From Allium sativum (Eukaryota > Streptophyta > Magnoliopsida > Asparagales > Amaryllidaceae): a DNA stretch of 64,000 nt. Where the stretch lies: assembly GCA_030737875.1 (NCBI GenBank), contig CM060915.1:901348177-901412176 (forward strand), read 5' to 3'. A program made the position numbers and the translations under genes. Below, piece after piece: positions 21,072-32,910 of this stretch (positions within the stretch are counted from its first letter, which is position 1; every line of letters begins with the position of its first letter). The notes under the pieces were generated by a model. That model was not told where the DNA came from. It did no database searches and worked only from the letters and a program-made list of their open reading frames with translations.

Positions 21072-21859
21072 TGGTCTTTATGAGGTTATGGCCTGAATGA
21101 ATTAAGAAATACTTAACCAGATAAACATGTAAGGTGGGACATGAGGGTTAAGTAGGTGCCTTGGGTGGCATGAGGAATCTAGTGGTTGCCTTTAGTGGCA
21201 TTTGAAATACGATTAGTAAGACTTAACCAAACACACATGTAAATGAACATGACTAAGAGGGTTAGGTGGATAGCTTGTGGGGGCCCATTTCAACCAGTAA
21301 CCCAAACGTATCTTTGTGGGCTCGACCCAAGTCGAGGACGGCACACGCATACTGGGTTTGACTATAAGAGGCCAAAACGGGGTAGCGGTGGCAACGCAAG
21401 TCCAACGGGTTTCGTATGCGTGTGTGGACCCGGGCTGGTAGGTAAGACGTTGTTGCATCGTGTAGGTATAAGCCGTGCATTCTCAAGTTGTATCGGGTTG
21501 CCACTTTAGGGGAGTGATACACCCCACTGTGGGGCCAGCACGGGTATCTACGAGTAGGGAGCCGACAGAAAGTGGGTAGTGGGGTACACCTAGTGGAGAT
21601 AGGGGCAGACGACACCTATGTAGTCAGCTAGGGGTACGCAAGTCTATTTATAAAATTTCTAAGTGAAGCAAGTGGGATCAACTTTGAGGGTGACTGGTGT
21701 GGTGCAGTGTAGTAATTATTCGCTAGTAATTAGGTGTGCCTTTAACGTTATCTTTATCTGCTCTTCCATACCCAATAGTTCATAAACATTTCCTTGTTTT
21801 CCCGCTTATGCCTTAGTCTAGTTACTTTGATAATAGTATTGTTAGAATTATCATACTCG

Positions 21860-21879
21860 CCAGACTTTATGTCTGACCC
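21860..21879 (+). other. Conserved LTR hairpin (B 5' copy)
   Basis: CCAGAC-TTTAT-GTCTGACCC. CTGAC lies 32 nt upstream of the pyrimidine-tract CTAG|G. The 3' LTR copy is at 29978-29997. Confidence 0.6.
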
Positions 21880-22265
21880 CCTCCATTTCTATCTTTTTCC
21901 CCCTCTAGGTCCTCAGGTTGGGCCCAGCTCTAGCGGAGTTTGATTGGATTGCTTTATCTCTCTTTTGGAAAGCTTGGACCGTTGAAGTAAAGTCCAGCTT
22001 GTTATCTTCTTTAATGGCTATTTATGTAATGGGATTATGTATTTTGTTTTATCAAAGATGGATATTGTACTTGACTCTGATTTATGGTTTTATGATGTAA
22101 CAAACATGTTTAATTTCCGCTGCAATAAAATGAAGTGTTAGATTTCCAAGTACTACTTATTATCTGTCTTGTTGTAATTTTTCTGTTCTATATTCACTTA
22201 AAACCTCCATGGAAGTTAATGCATTCCCTTTGTGAGTGACACTAATGGACGTGGGGTGTTACACG

Positions 22266-22277
22266 TGGTATCAGAGC
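22266..22277 (+). other. Primer-binding site of element B
   Basis: TGGTATCAGAGC, two bases after the 5' LTR. It is followed by AAGGTTACCAG, as in element A. Confidence 0.93.
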
Positions 22278-22466
22278 TTAAGGTTACCAGAACAGATAAT
22301 TTTTTTATAGAAAAACTATTTTTCTAAAGTATTTTTGGAAGAAGTGTTTTCAAAAACATGTCTTAATGAGTAATTTAAAGAGGAAAGTTTTTATGAAAAA
22401 CATAATCCCCAATAGCCATATATCTTTATCTTTCGAATTCTCCATTTTGAATCTTTCCTTTTTCGT

Positions 22467-22471
22467 TTCAG
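22467..22471 (+). promoter_or_regulatory. Candidate 3' splice acceptor before B gag
   Basis: A pyrimidine tract ending TTTCAG, one base before the gag ATG at 22473. Nearly identical to element A. Confidence 0.4.
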
Positions 22472-22472
22472 C

Positions 22473-25400
22473 ATGGCTGAAGATCTTAACCTTCCGGATG
22501 GTGTAACGATACCAGGATGGTATAGGAGGTTATTAGAGACTAGGGCCGCTGCAGGTCCAGCCAATGTCCCTCCACCACCAGTTGCACCTGCTCCTCCTCC
22601 TCCTCGCGCTGATACTTTTGCAACGACGTGCAAGGAATTTAAGGCTATGGGTGGAAAACCCTTTCAAGGGTCAGAAACGTTTGTGGAAGCTAGAGATTGG
22701 CTTAGGGAGGTGGAAGAATTGCTAGAAATCTTTGAAGTAGAAGAAGGGAGGAAAGTCAAATTAGCAGCTTGGTAAATGAAGGGAGAGGCCTCGTTTTGGT
22801 GGGAGGTCACTAATGGGGAGCGTCCTGTTGATTCTTGGGCAGATTTCAGACGTAGGTTTGAGGCGAAGTTTCTCTCAAGGGCAGAAGAGAATCTATATAT
22901 GGAAAGGTTCTTGACATTAAAGCAAGGAAGCTCATCAGTGAAAGAATATGTCAACAAATTTAATCAGTTAGCAAGGTTTGGCTTGGACTTAGTGAACACG
23001 CCGGAGAAGAAGGCTCTGTGGTTCGTTAATGGATTGAATGAACCGTTGCAAGGGTTGGCTATGACCCACATTCCTATGGGGGCCACCTTTGAGAAGCTTG
23101 TAGACAATGCACTCATGCACGAGGAGAAAGGCGCTAAAGCTGATAAGGCACCCGAGAAGAAAGGGGATCAGAAGAAACCATAACAGCAAAACAAGAAGGG
23201 TGGTAAAGACAATAATGGCAAAGGAAAGAAGAAATGCTTTAACTGTGGGACACCAGGCCATCTCAGCAAGGATTGCCGAAAGAAAAAGAAGACTGACTGT
23301 TTCCACAGTGGCGAAGTGGGACATCTAGTGAAGGACTGCCCAAAGAAGGGGCATAGGGCAGGGTCTACCTCGGGAGGATAGGTGCAGGCTCTTATGGCAC
23401 CAGGGCAGGCAAGGGGACAAGTTCAGGCTCTAGCGGTCCCACCGCTGCAAGAACGAGGTAGAACCATTTCTGTTGAAAGCTTAGTTTTTCTGTTTGATCA
23501 CCCTGTCCGTACTTTATTCGATTCGGGCGCATCACATTCGTTTATCTCTACATCATTAGTTGAATCACTGCACTTAAACACCAGTTTAGTAGAGGATCCC
23601 TTAGTTGTTTCGAATCCAATTGGGGGCTCAGCTTATTTGTCCATGATGTGTTTGGATTTGAAAATTTCTATACTTAGCGTTGAGTTTAGATGTGATGCTT
23701 ATGTTTTGGGCTTCACGGGCCATGGGCTAATTTTAGGAATGGATTGGTTATCCAGAAATGGGGCCGTTCTTGATTGTGAAAGGAGAGTAGTTAGGCTCAT
23801 GACTCGCCTTGGTAACGCTCTCGAAATCTTTTGTAATCCCATAAATTACGTTATGCCAAGTTATCTAGAATCGCTTGACGCGTCGGTGGAAAATCTATGA
23901 TCTGTTAGAGTGGTCCGAGAATACTCGGATGTGTTTGAGGAGGTGAAGGGCTTGCCTCCGAAGCGGGAGATAGATTTTCGAATATATCTTGTGGATAATG
24001 CAAAACCAGTCTCTTTGCCAGTACGCCACATGGCTCCTCGTGAAAGGAGGGAACTCGATAAGCAAGTGAAGGAGTTGCTTGAGAAGGGGTTCATAAGACG
24101 AAGTATATCGAAGAGGGGTGCTCCAGTAGTATTTTCCACGAAGGCGGATGGGTCCCTTAGACTTTGTGTGGACTATAGAGAACTTAATAAGCTTACTAAG
24201 AAGAACAGACACCTACTGCCGAGGATTGACGATCTCTTCGATCAGTTAGTTGGCGCCTCAGTGTTTTCGCAGTTGGACTTAGCCACTGGTTTCCATCAGT
24301 TGAGAGTGGCTGATGATAGCATAGACAAGACTGCCTTTAGGACTCCGGACGGTTTCTATGAATGGCTAGTGATGCCCTTCGGTTTGACAAACGCCCCCGC
24401 ATACTTTGTTGATTTGATGAGTAGGGTGTTTAGGGAGTACCTTAACAAATTCGTGGTAGTCTTTGTAGACGACATCTTGATCTTTTCTAAGGATGAAGAA
24501 GAGCATGCCCTACATCTTAGGGAAGTGTTGGAGACCCTATGAGCGCATAATCTTAAAGCTAAATTTTCTAAGTGTCACTTTTGGAGGAAGGAAGTACGAT
24601 TCTTAGGGCACGTGGTTTCCAAAGAAGGGATAGTTGTGGATCCCGCGAAGGTGGTGGCCATCCAAGATTGGAAGGTCCCTAAAAATGCTACCGAAGTGAG
24701 AAGTTTCTTGGGGTTGGCTGGCTACTATAGGAAGTTTATCAAAGACTTCGCAAAGATATCAGCTCCATTGACACGCCTGACGAAGAAGAACCTAGTCTTC
24801 GCGTGGGACGCAGATAGTGATGATGCGTTCCAACGTTTAAAGAGAGCTTTGACCTCAGCTCCAGTCTTAGTGCTGCCAGACGGGAGTAAGCCATTTACTG
24901 TTTATACCGATGCTTGTGGGACGGGACTAGGCGCAATCTTAATGCAAGAGGGTAGGGTAATAGCCTATGGTGGAAGGCAGTTGAGAGCACATGAGAAAAA
25001 TTACCCTACACATGACCTAGAGTTGGCCACTATTGTTTTCGCACTTAAGTCTTGGCGTCATTATCTTCTTGGGGAGAAATTCGAATTGTTCACTGACCAC
25101 AAATCGCTAAAATACTTATTCTCTCAGAAGGACTTGAACTTAAGGCAGCAAAGGTGGATGGAGTTCTTAGCGTCCTACGATTTTGAGATAGCACATACCC
25201 CTGGCAAGGGTAACGTGGTGGCAGATGCCTTAAGTAGAAAAAGGTTGTCCTTGAGTCTGTTGTTTGTTGAGCGGCGAAACTTAGAATTCATCTCTATGTT
25301 TGACTTTAGACCTTCTGTTGACTTTGTACCCGGTTTGCTAGCATCCTTGGAGGTCGGACCTACGCTTTTGGGACGGATTGGCGAGGCACAACGAGACGAC

Positions 25401-26894
25401 CCACAGTTGGTTGAGTTAGTAGAAAAGCTCAAAAGAGGGGAGTCATAAAGCCATCTCCGTAGGTATACCCTAGATGATAAGGGTTGGTTACGTAGGGATA
25501 GTAGACTTTGTGTACCTCGAGACGAAGGTTTGAGGAAGGCTATTCTTGACGAAGCACATCATTCGAAGATGACCATTCATCCCGGCGGGGACAAGATTTA
25601 CAAAGACATGAAGCGAGTTTTCTTTTGGGCCGGTATGAAGAGGGATGTGGCTGAGTATGTCGCTAGATGCTTGGTGTGCCAACAAGTAAAAGCGGAGCAA
25701 AAGAAACCCGGTGGGTTGCTTCACCCGTTGGAGGTTCCACTATGGAAGTGGGAGAGTGTCTCGATGGACTTTGTGGACGGATTACCGCGATCAAGGAAGG
25801 GTAATACGGGAATTTGGGTTATAGTAGATAGACTTACTAAAAGAGCCCATTTCATTCCCGTGAAGAGTAAGAGGACTGCTCCATGGTTAGCTTCTGTATA
25901 TGTCCGAGAGATAGTTCGTTTGCACGGTGTTCCTTCTAGCATAGTAAGTGACCGCGATCCTATCTTCACTAGCGAATTTTGGAAGAGCTTACAAGAAGCG
26001 GTAGGGACTCAGTTATGTTTAAGCACCACATATCATCCTCAGACGGACGGCCAGACTAAGAGGGTGAATCGCATTCTAGAGGATCTTTTGAGGTTATGTA
26101 TCCTAGACTTTGGGGGTACATGGGAAGAGCATCTTCCATTGGTAGAGTTCGCGTATAATAATAGCTTTCAGTCCAGCATTGGCATGGCACCTTTCGAAGA
26201 TCTTTATGGACAACCTTGTCATTCACCTACATGTTGGTGGGAATCTACGGATAAGATCTTACTTGGGCCCGATATGATTAGGGAGACTTCGGAGAAGATC
26301 GACTTGATTCGAATGAGGATGAAAGCAGCGCAAGATAGGCAGAAATCTTATGCGGACAAGAGGAGAACAGATCTTGAGTTTGAAGTTAGGGACATGGTCT
26401 TTATCAAAGTGTCTCCATTACGGAACGTTGTTCGCTTTGTGTCCGTTGGGAAATTAGCACCAAGGTTCGTAGGGCCGTTTCCTATTAAGGAGAAGATTGG
26501 ACAGATGGCGTATAGAGTGGAGTCGCCTGAGAGACTTAGTGGTGTAGACGACGTATTCCATGTGTCACATTTGAGGAAGTGCTTGCACGAGACCGCGGCA
26601 GTTGTAGAGCCGAGCTTGCTTAGAGAGGTGGAGATAGAGCGTGATGCGACGATTCGACGAGCTCCTACATGCATTCTTGGGTCGGAGATCAAGAAGATGA
26701 GAAATCGAGAGGTCAAACTAGTCAAAGTACAATGGGGAGATGATGAGAGCAACGCTACTTGGGAGACGGAAGAGAAGATGCGTTCGTTGTACCCTTTTCT
26801 TTTTGAGGGTATGTCCTTTAATTTCTCCTTTATCGCTTATCTTGTACTTATCTTATCTTTAGAGTATCCTCTCGCTAGTATCCTTGACCTTTAG
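22473..26894 (+). pseudogene. gag-pol: Gag-Pol polyprotein of element B, six in-frame stops
   Basis: One continuous 1,473-codon frame with no frameshift, from an ATG just after the pyrimidine-CAG leader. Order: Gag core; zinc knuckles at about 255 (CFNCGTPGHLSKDC, intact) and 276 (CFHSGEVGHLVKDC, second Cys is Ser); aspartic protease FDSGASHSF with catalytic Asp 350; RT with FVDD at 664-667; RNase H with TDACGTG (Asp 813); integrase HHCC finger and D1099, D1160. The D,35,E glutamate is Lys 1196 (AAG, 26058-26060). A chromodomain-like tail ([21 protein letters not shown]…YPFLFEG) is followed by about 30 extra hydrophobic residues, suggesting the normal stop was lost. Stops: codon 101 (22773 TAA), 237 (23181 TAA), 303 (23379 TAG), 476 (23898 TGA), 690 (24540 TGA), 992 (25446 TAA). 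At least two fit C-to-T changes (codon 303 aligns with CAG in element A). It would replicate and integrate element cDNA if intact, but is certainly non-functional now. Confidence 0.95.
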
Positions 26895-27406
26895 TTAGGA
26901 TAATCTTGTGGTTGAAACATGTGTTTGAGACATGTTATGTATGATGGATGCAAAGTGGATGCAAGTGTTTGCTAGTGGTTGCTCGTGGACGCATATGCAC
27001 ACACTATTAGGCACTAGATCGGCTCAGTCACTTCATACTGCATATTGCATATAAATGGCTGTATTTAGTAAAATGGATGTATAATGATTGTGCTATCATA
27101 TGGATACCGCATTTTGGTGAATGGTTGTGCATGCATGTAGAAATAATATGTATCGATAGGGTTCTTCCGCATACATAATGGACGCATGGCACTATCATGA
27201 TTTGCATTAAGGAGGTCAACTGAATCAGTGGACCGCCGGATTTTGCATTAGATATGGACATATACACACACTGTGCATTTAAACATGAAAGCATTAGAAG
27301 TCTATAAGGATAATGGATGCCTGTGTTTGATGGTTGAGTAGATGGACGATTGGATGTTAGGTTATACATTCTTCTTGACTTGAAGATTTCGGGGTCGAAA
27401 TCCTTT
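26895..27406 (+). other. 3' noncoding tail of element B
   Basis: Contains GGATGCAAAGTGGATGCAAG-type repeats and GAAGATTTCGGGGTCGAAAT just before the polypurine tract. Matches 6538-7034 of element A, so the two families share 3' cis sequences. Confidence 0.8.
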
Positions 27407-27419
27407 AAGGAGGGGAGAA
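27407..27419 (+). other. Polypurine tract of element B
   Basis: AAGGAGGGGAGAA, directly before the 3' LTR. Identical to that of element A. Confidence 0.9.
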
Positions 27420-28967
27420 TGTAACACCCCGTAATTCTGTTAATATTAATATTCAAAAATTAAAGAATAAATAATCTCAGACGTGAGAATTTTGGGAAAC
27501 GGGTTGCGCCATTGTGTTCGTATCGGAATTCTAGTTGAAATAGAGTCCGAGTTTGCGGGAATTGGACTTCGTATGAAGAAGTTATGGCCATCGGAAGTTT
27601 CAGAAAATTCAAAACAGATTTCAGAAATTTAAAATTTAAAATTCAAAATTCGAAGTCAAACAGGCTAGGCGGGAAAATTCCCGCCCAGCACCCCAGGTCG
27701 ACTGGGGAGTCGACTGGGCAGTCGACACCCCCCCAAGGTCGACTGGGAAGTCGACTGGGCAGTCGACCTGGGTGCCGACCTGTCCAGGCGGCTTGGGTTT
27801 GGCTGATGTTTCTTTAGGGATGAGTTGGCAAATTAAACGGTTCAGTTTAGTTCTGAGTTGATCTGACGGTCTAAATAAACCCTAAACTCTATAAATACCT
27901 AGGTAGTCTCTCACTCTAATTCACATGAAAAATAGAATAGCCACCGTCATACCGCCGCCATGGAACTCAGTCTAGCCGCCGCCAACTAAGAAGGAAGAAA
28001 GCTAATCAAAACCCTAATTCTACTCAACTCTAAAGCAAATCAAGCCTCTCTTTTCTTCTCTAATTGTGAGTATGGTGATCTTAACAAGATTATTATTGAA
28101 CTAATTAGATTAAGTTATGAATGGATTATAAGTGAATGATGTGAATTGTCATATATGTTGTTGTAAACCTTATGCTATCATGTATGTTGTAAATCCTATG
28201 TTATGTGATGATGATATCCTATATGTTGTAAATCATGCTATGATGATGTTGTATAGGCTGTAATTTTCTATGCTAAGTTGTGATGAATCATACATGTTAT
28301 AAAGTCATGATGTTATTGTCTATGCTAATTAGTTCATGTTAATCAAATCATAATATTGATATTATTTGGGCTATGTTGATCTATATGACAAGTCACGCAT
28401 GCAAGTTTAGGTTGATTAGTAAAGGTTATGAACATATGCCATGACATCTATTTAGATCTAGAATTATGACATCTAGAATTATGCTATGACATATGTGAAT
28501 TCTATGCTAGTTCACACCATCGTTATGTTGCATAAAACCCCATATGCAAGTTTATACGTGAATTTGGGTTATGATCATATCATATAAATTGTGACATTTA
28601 ACAAGTTGACACCTTTAGATCCTTAACATGTGTAGTTCTATGCAAGTTTCACCCCTATTATGATTAGATCTATTTTATTTGGCTGTATGTTGTGATAATT
28701 TATCTTTATGCTATGAGTTAGACTATTCGAGTCTAACGTATACTTTGCGTTGAATAAGCAAACGTATAACGTGGGGTAGGGGTGATATTAAGGATTCAAT
28801 AATAAGAAGTTGGGGTGCAATTGATATGATTTTGCATGCCATGAGTGGTTGGCCATAATTAGGTCAATCATGGGCATCATTTAAAATTTGAGTTAATTAA
28901 TAATTTGAATAGGGAATTATTAAAACTGGGGTAAAAGATTATAAGTGATAATCAATGCTTAGGATAC

Positions 28968-29171
28968 GAGGTTGGACTCATTTGTGACGTAAACCTGCCC
29001 GGACCCGCCCGGCAAATCCAGTGGTCACAAATGTCAGCCCAATGTGAGAGGTCCTAGGCCTAAATTAAAGCATGACAGTTGTAAAGACACGAGGTTAGAC
29101 TCTTTTATGGTGTAAGACTGCCCGGACCCGCCCGGCAAATCCAGCTGCCATAAATGCCAGTTTAATGTGAG
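28968..29171 (+). other. Tandem covarying hairpin pair, B 3' LTR
   Basis: Same arms as the 5' LTR copy, with small changes (TGTCAGCCC for TGTCTGCCC; TTTAAT for TCTAAT in the outer arm). Confidence 0.65.
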
Positions 29172-29977
29172 GGGTCTTTATGAGGTTATGGCCTGAATGA
29201 ATTAAGAAATACTTAACCAGATAAACATGTAAGGTGGGACATGGGGGTTAAGTAGGTGCCTTGGGTGGCATGAGGAATCTAGTGGTTGCCTTTAGTGGCA
29301 TTTGAAATACGGTTAGTAAGACTTAACCAAACACACATGTAAATGAACATGACTAAGAGGGTTAAGTGCGATATACTAGTGGTGACAAGCTTAGGCGGAT
29401 AGCTTGTGGGGGCCCATTTCAACCAGTAACCCAAACGTATCTTTGTGGGCTCGAGGACGGGACACGCATACTGGGTTTGACTATTAGAGGCCAAAACGGG
29501 GTAGCGGTGGCAATGCAAGTCCAACGGGTTTCATATGCGTGTATGGACCCGGGCTGGTAGGTAAGACGTTGTTGCATCGTGTAGGTATAAGCCGTGCATT
29601 CTCAAGTTGTATTGGGTTGCCACTTTAGGGGAGTGATACACCCCACTGTGGGGCCAGCACGGGTATCTACGAGTAGGGAGCCGATCGAAAGTGGGTAGTG
29701 GAGTACACCTAGTGGAGATAGGGGCAGACGACACCTATGTAGTCAGCTAGGGGTACGCAAGGCTATTTATAAAATTTCTAAGTGAAGCAAGCGGGATCAA
29801 CTTTGAGGGTGACTGGTGTGGTGCAGTGTAGTAATTATTCGCTAGTAATTAGGTGTGCCTTTAACGTTATCTTTATCTTCTCTTCCATACCCAATAGTTA
29901 TAGACATTTCCTTGTTTTCCAGCTTATGCCTTAGTCTAGTTACTTTGATAATAGTATTGTTAGAATTATCATACTCG

Positions 29978-29997
29978 CCAGACTTTATGTCTGACCC
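29978..29997 (+). other. Conserved LTR hairpin (B 3' copy)
   Basis: CCAGAC-TTTAT-GTCTGACCC, identical to the 5' LTR copy. Confidence 0.6.
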
Positions 29998-30385
29998 CCT
30001 CCATTTCTATCTTTTTCCCCCTCCAGGTCCTCAGGTTGGCCCCAACTCTAGCGGAGTTTGATTGGATTGCTTTATCTCTCTTTTGGAAAGCTTGGACCGT
30101 TGAAGTAAAGTCCATCTTGTTATCTTCTTTAATGGCTATTTATGTAATGGGATTATGTATTTTGTTTTATCAAAGATGGATATTGTACTTGACTCTGATT
30201 TATGGTTTTATGATGTAACAAACATGTTTAATTTTCGCTTCCATAAAATGAAGTGTTAGATTTCAAGTACTACTTATTATCTGTCTTGTTGTAATTTTTC
30301 TGTTCTATATTCACTTAAAACCTCCATGGAAGTTAATGCATTCCCTTTGTGAGTGACATTAATGGACGTGGGGTGTTACAATTCC

Positions 30386-32867
30386 TTTCTATTGGTTTTA
30401 CAAATATTCCCTTTTCTATTTGTTTATTTAACAAATAAATGTTTCCTTTTCACTTCTATTTATTTTCTACATACTCCTTTTTCAATTCTATTTGTAAATG
30501 TTTTACAAATATTTCTCTTTCTATTTTATTTGTAATTGTTTTACAAATATTCCTCTTTCTATTTTATTTGTAAATGTTTTACAAATATTCCGCTTTCTAT
30601 TTTATTTATTTGTTCGAAATAAATAATCCTTTTATACTTCTATTTATTTCTTAAATAAATATTTCACTTCAATTCTATTTATTTAACAAATAAATATTTC
30701 TTTTATAAAATTCTTTTTATTTCCCAAATAAATATTCTTTTATCTTTCTATTTAATATAGTTCACAAATATCTCCTTTTCAAATCTATTTGTAAATGGTT
30801 TACAATTATCTCCTTTTATAATTCTCTATATTTATTTTCTAAATAAATATTCGATTAACTCCTTTTATATTTGTTTCAAAAATATTTCTAATTCAATTAT
30901 ATTTGTTTTACAAATATAATAAAATTTCAATATGCACTTTGAAAAATCCCTTTTTATATTCCAGTATTTCTTATGTATTCCAAATATCATATATCACTGT
31001 TCAGTATCACCCAGGCACACACAATCAACAACAGATTGAATATCACATCATATATCACAATATACATGAAAACAGTAAAATAAATGTTGAGGAATCCAGT
31101 TGGATCCCTCCAACCTATTTCCCTGCATCCACAGATGTTAAACAATATAATCAACATCAATTTCATTTCACTATGAAATAATCTGCTAAACAGAATCAAT
31201 TTATATGTATATATATTACCAGATCTATAATTTCAACCAATTACTTAGCAGTTCAACCAAACAGTCAACACACAGAAATCAACGGATAATTATCAGTTCT
31301 AAGAATATGTTATAAAAATATAACTGTTTAGAGTTAGTGAGATTTACTCACATTACACGATCATCGTTAATAACGATAACCATTGCTTGATTCAGACAGA
31401 AAATTTATTTTGCTATAAATTGTAACGAGCTCCAATTCGCTACCAGTCAGTTCCATTGTGGAGCCACCGTCCATATGATCCCAACGGATCCTTTTTTGTC
31501 TAATTTCGATAACGTATGATCAAGTTACGACCTTACGAAGTTAATACACATTATATAAAATAAAATTTTGGATTTTACATTCCGAAATGGGCCTTACCCT
31601 ACAACATCAGCCCACCCAAAAACTTGAAACCCGACCCGCCATCCTCGTCTTCCCCAAACAGAAAAATTGCGACTCCAGTATACACGCCACTCCCACTTCT
31701 TTCTCCAATCCAAACTCCACCCACACCTCACGATTAAATCCACAAAAATCACCAAATCACTTATCTTCTAATCCTCAATCACTCCATCACCAATTTACAC
31801 AACTCGCGCGTCCTTAATCACTCCCGTTGTTCCCCTCGTCACTACAGGTTGCGATAGGAAAAAGCGTCGAACCCCTTAAGACTACCACAATCGGAAAACA
31901 TGCGTCGAGTTCCCAAACAATGATACGAGCTTGAAGAGGACACACTTAGGAATTCGAATATATGAATATCATGGTTTATAGAATTTGTTTGCATTTGTTT
32001 TTTATTTTTGAAACATAAACTCCTTCACGTTTTGGGTTTCCAGAAGAAAAAAAGTGGCGGTTTATATAATGGGGATGAGATTTTTGTGCGGCTGAAAAAG
32101 ATGAGTGTATGGCCTTTTCTAGGCTTTAGAAAGGGTTTGAGATATTTTTCTTTTTATTTTATATTCGTTTTTGTCCTTTTAAAAATTTGTGTGATCAAAC
32201 ACGATATCCACAAATCACGAAAATGGACTTACACCTTCAGTTCGACATCACGGACCCAACGAAACTGGTTTCATCGAATTCCGACTCCGTTTGCTCACAC
32301 AGCGTATATTTAACTGTCAAAATACTGACTATTTTTCACATTAAAAATCCGTACGGCCATATACTGACTTCAAAAATCGCGGAAATTGAAATCTAACAAT
32401 AATTTAATAATGCGGATCCAACAAAATTAGTTTCGTCGAAAACTGATGTTGTTTGCAAAAGTGGCTATTTTTAAAGCTCTATATAACCCATTTAAATATA
32501 TAAATATATTTAAAAATAAATAAATTAACTATTTATAAATATATATTATCGTATATATCCACACTAGAATACCATACAGCTCCAACTGGATTTATAATTC
32601 AGTATTTCAAAATTCCCAGTTATATCGATATTCGGTTTATATATAAAATCCTTTTATAATATAAATATATATTTATAAATTTCAAAGGAATTCCATAACG
32701 AATTTTCTAAAATTTGATTTGGACATAAATCAAAATCTACATAATGAAATCCTGATTTTTCTCTTCCATTAGAAAAATATACTTCACCAGCTCCGTACGT
32801 TTCTTGTTTTACAGAAATCCGATTTAAAATGAATCCTGTATATTCAATTGAAGTTCGTATCCTGTAT
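30386..32867 (-). mobile_element. LTR C, right segment (truncated)
   Basis: Continues C after B. It has TTATTTAACAAATAAAT-type repeats (about 30381-30900) and ATCATCGTTAATAACGATAACC near 31360, shared with both LTRs of E. A C-rich block follows (about 31580-31900). Blocks near 32690-32830 match 52680-52800 of E almost word for word. About 330 bp before the expected LTR end the match stops at a 43-bp duplicated segment, so the promoter-distal end is deleted. No gene; the 76-codon ORF at 31587-31817 is a by-product of C-rich sequence. Confidence 0.7.
31896..31938. repeat. 43-bp direct repeat, source copy
   Basis: Exactly identical to 32868-32910, 972 bp downstream. See the finding on repair filler. 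Confidence 0.9.
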
Positions 32868-32910
32868 AAACATGCGTCGAGTTCCCAAACAATGATACGA
32901 GCTTGAAGAG
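32868..32910. repeat. 43-bp direct repeat at the C/F junction
   Basis: An exact copy of 31896-31938 placed where LTR C stops matching its relatives and F-like sequence resumes. Confidence 0.85.

Larger units (their letters stand above)
19320..22263 (+). repeat. Element B 5' LTR
   Basis: Starts TGCAACACCCTG (the 3' copy has TGTAACACCCCG, so two C/T differences) and ends GGGGTGTTACA. Contains an E2F-like inverted repeat, GTCGAC array (about 19595-19680), TATA at 19790, two short upstream ORFs, a donor-like site at 19966, the hairpin pair 20868-21071, the small hairpin 21860-21879, an acceptor-like CCCCCTCTAG|G near 21908 and AATAAAA near 22124. Confidence 0.93.
19320..30380 (+). mobile_element. 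Element B: full-length chromovirus-like Ty3/Gypsy
   Basis: An 11.06 kb element with perfect TSD ATTCC (19315-19319 and 30381-30385). LTRs are 2,944 and 2,961 bp, with tRNA-iMet primer site, gag-pol in one frame, and polypurine tract AAGGAGGGGAGAA. Protease, RT, RNase H, integrase and a chromodomain-like tail are in Gypsy order. LTR ends, leader and 3' tail are related to element A. The coding region carries six in-frame stops and a lost integrase catalytic residue, so it cannot move by its own proteins. Confidence 0.95.
27420..30380 (+). repeat. Element B 3' LTR
   Basis: Same layout as the 5' LTR, with a short insertion near 29369-29396 and a short deletion near 29450. Hairpin pair at 28968-29048 and 29091-29171. 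Ends GGGGTGTTACA and TSD ATTCC. Confidence 0.93.

Noticed and set aside
31587..31817. 76-codon plus-strand ORF in LTR C
   Set aside because: Low-complexity C-rich LTR sequence, not conserved in E at the same place.
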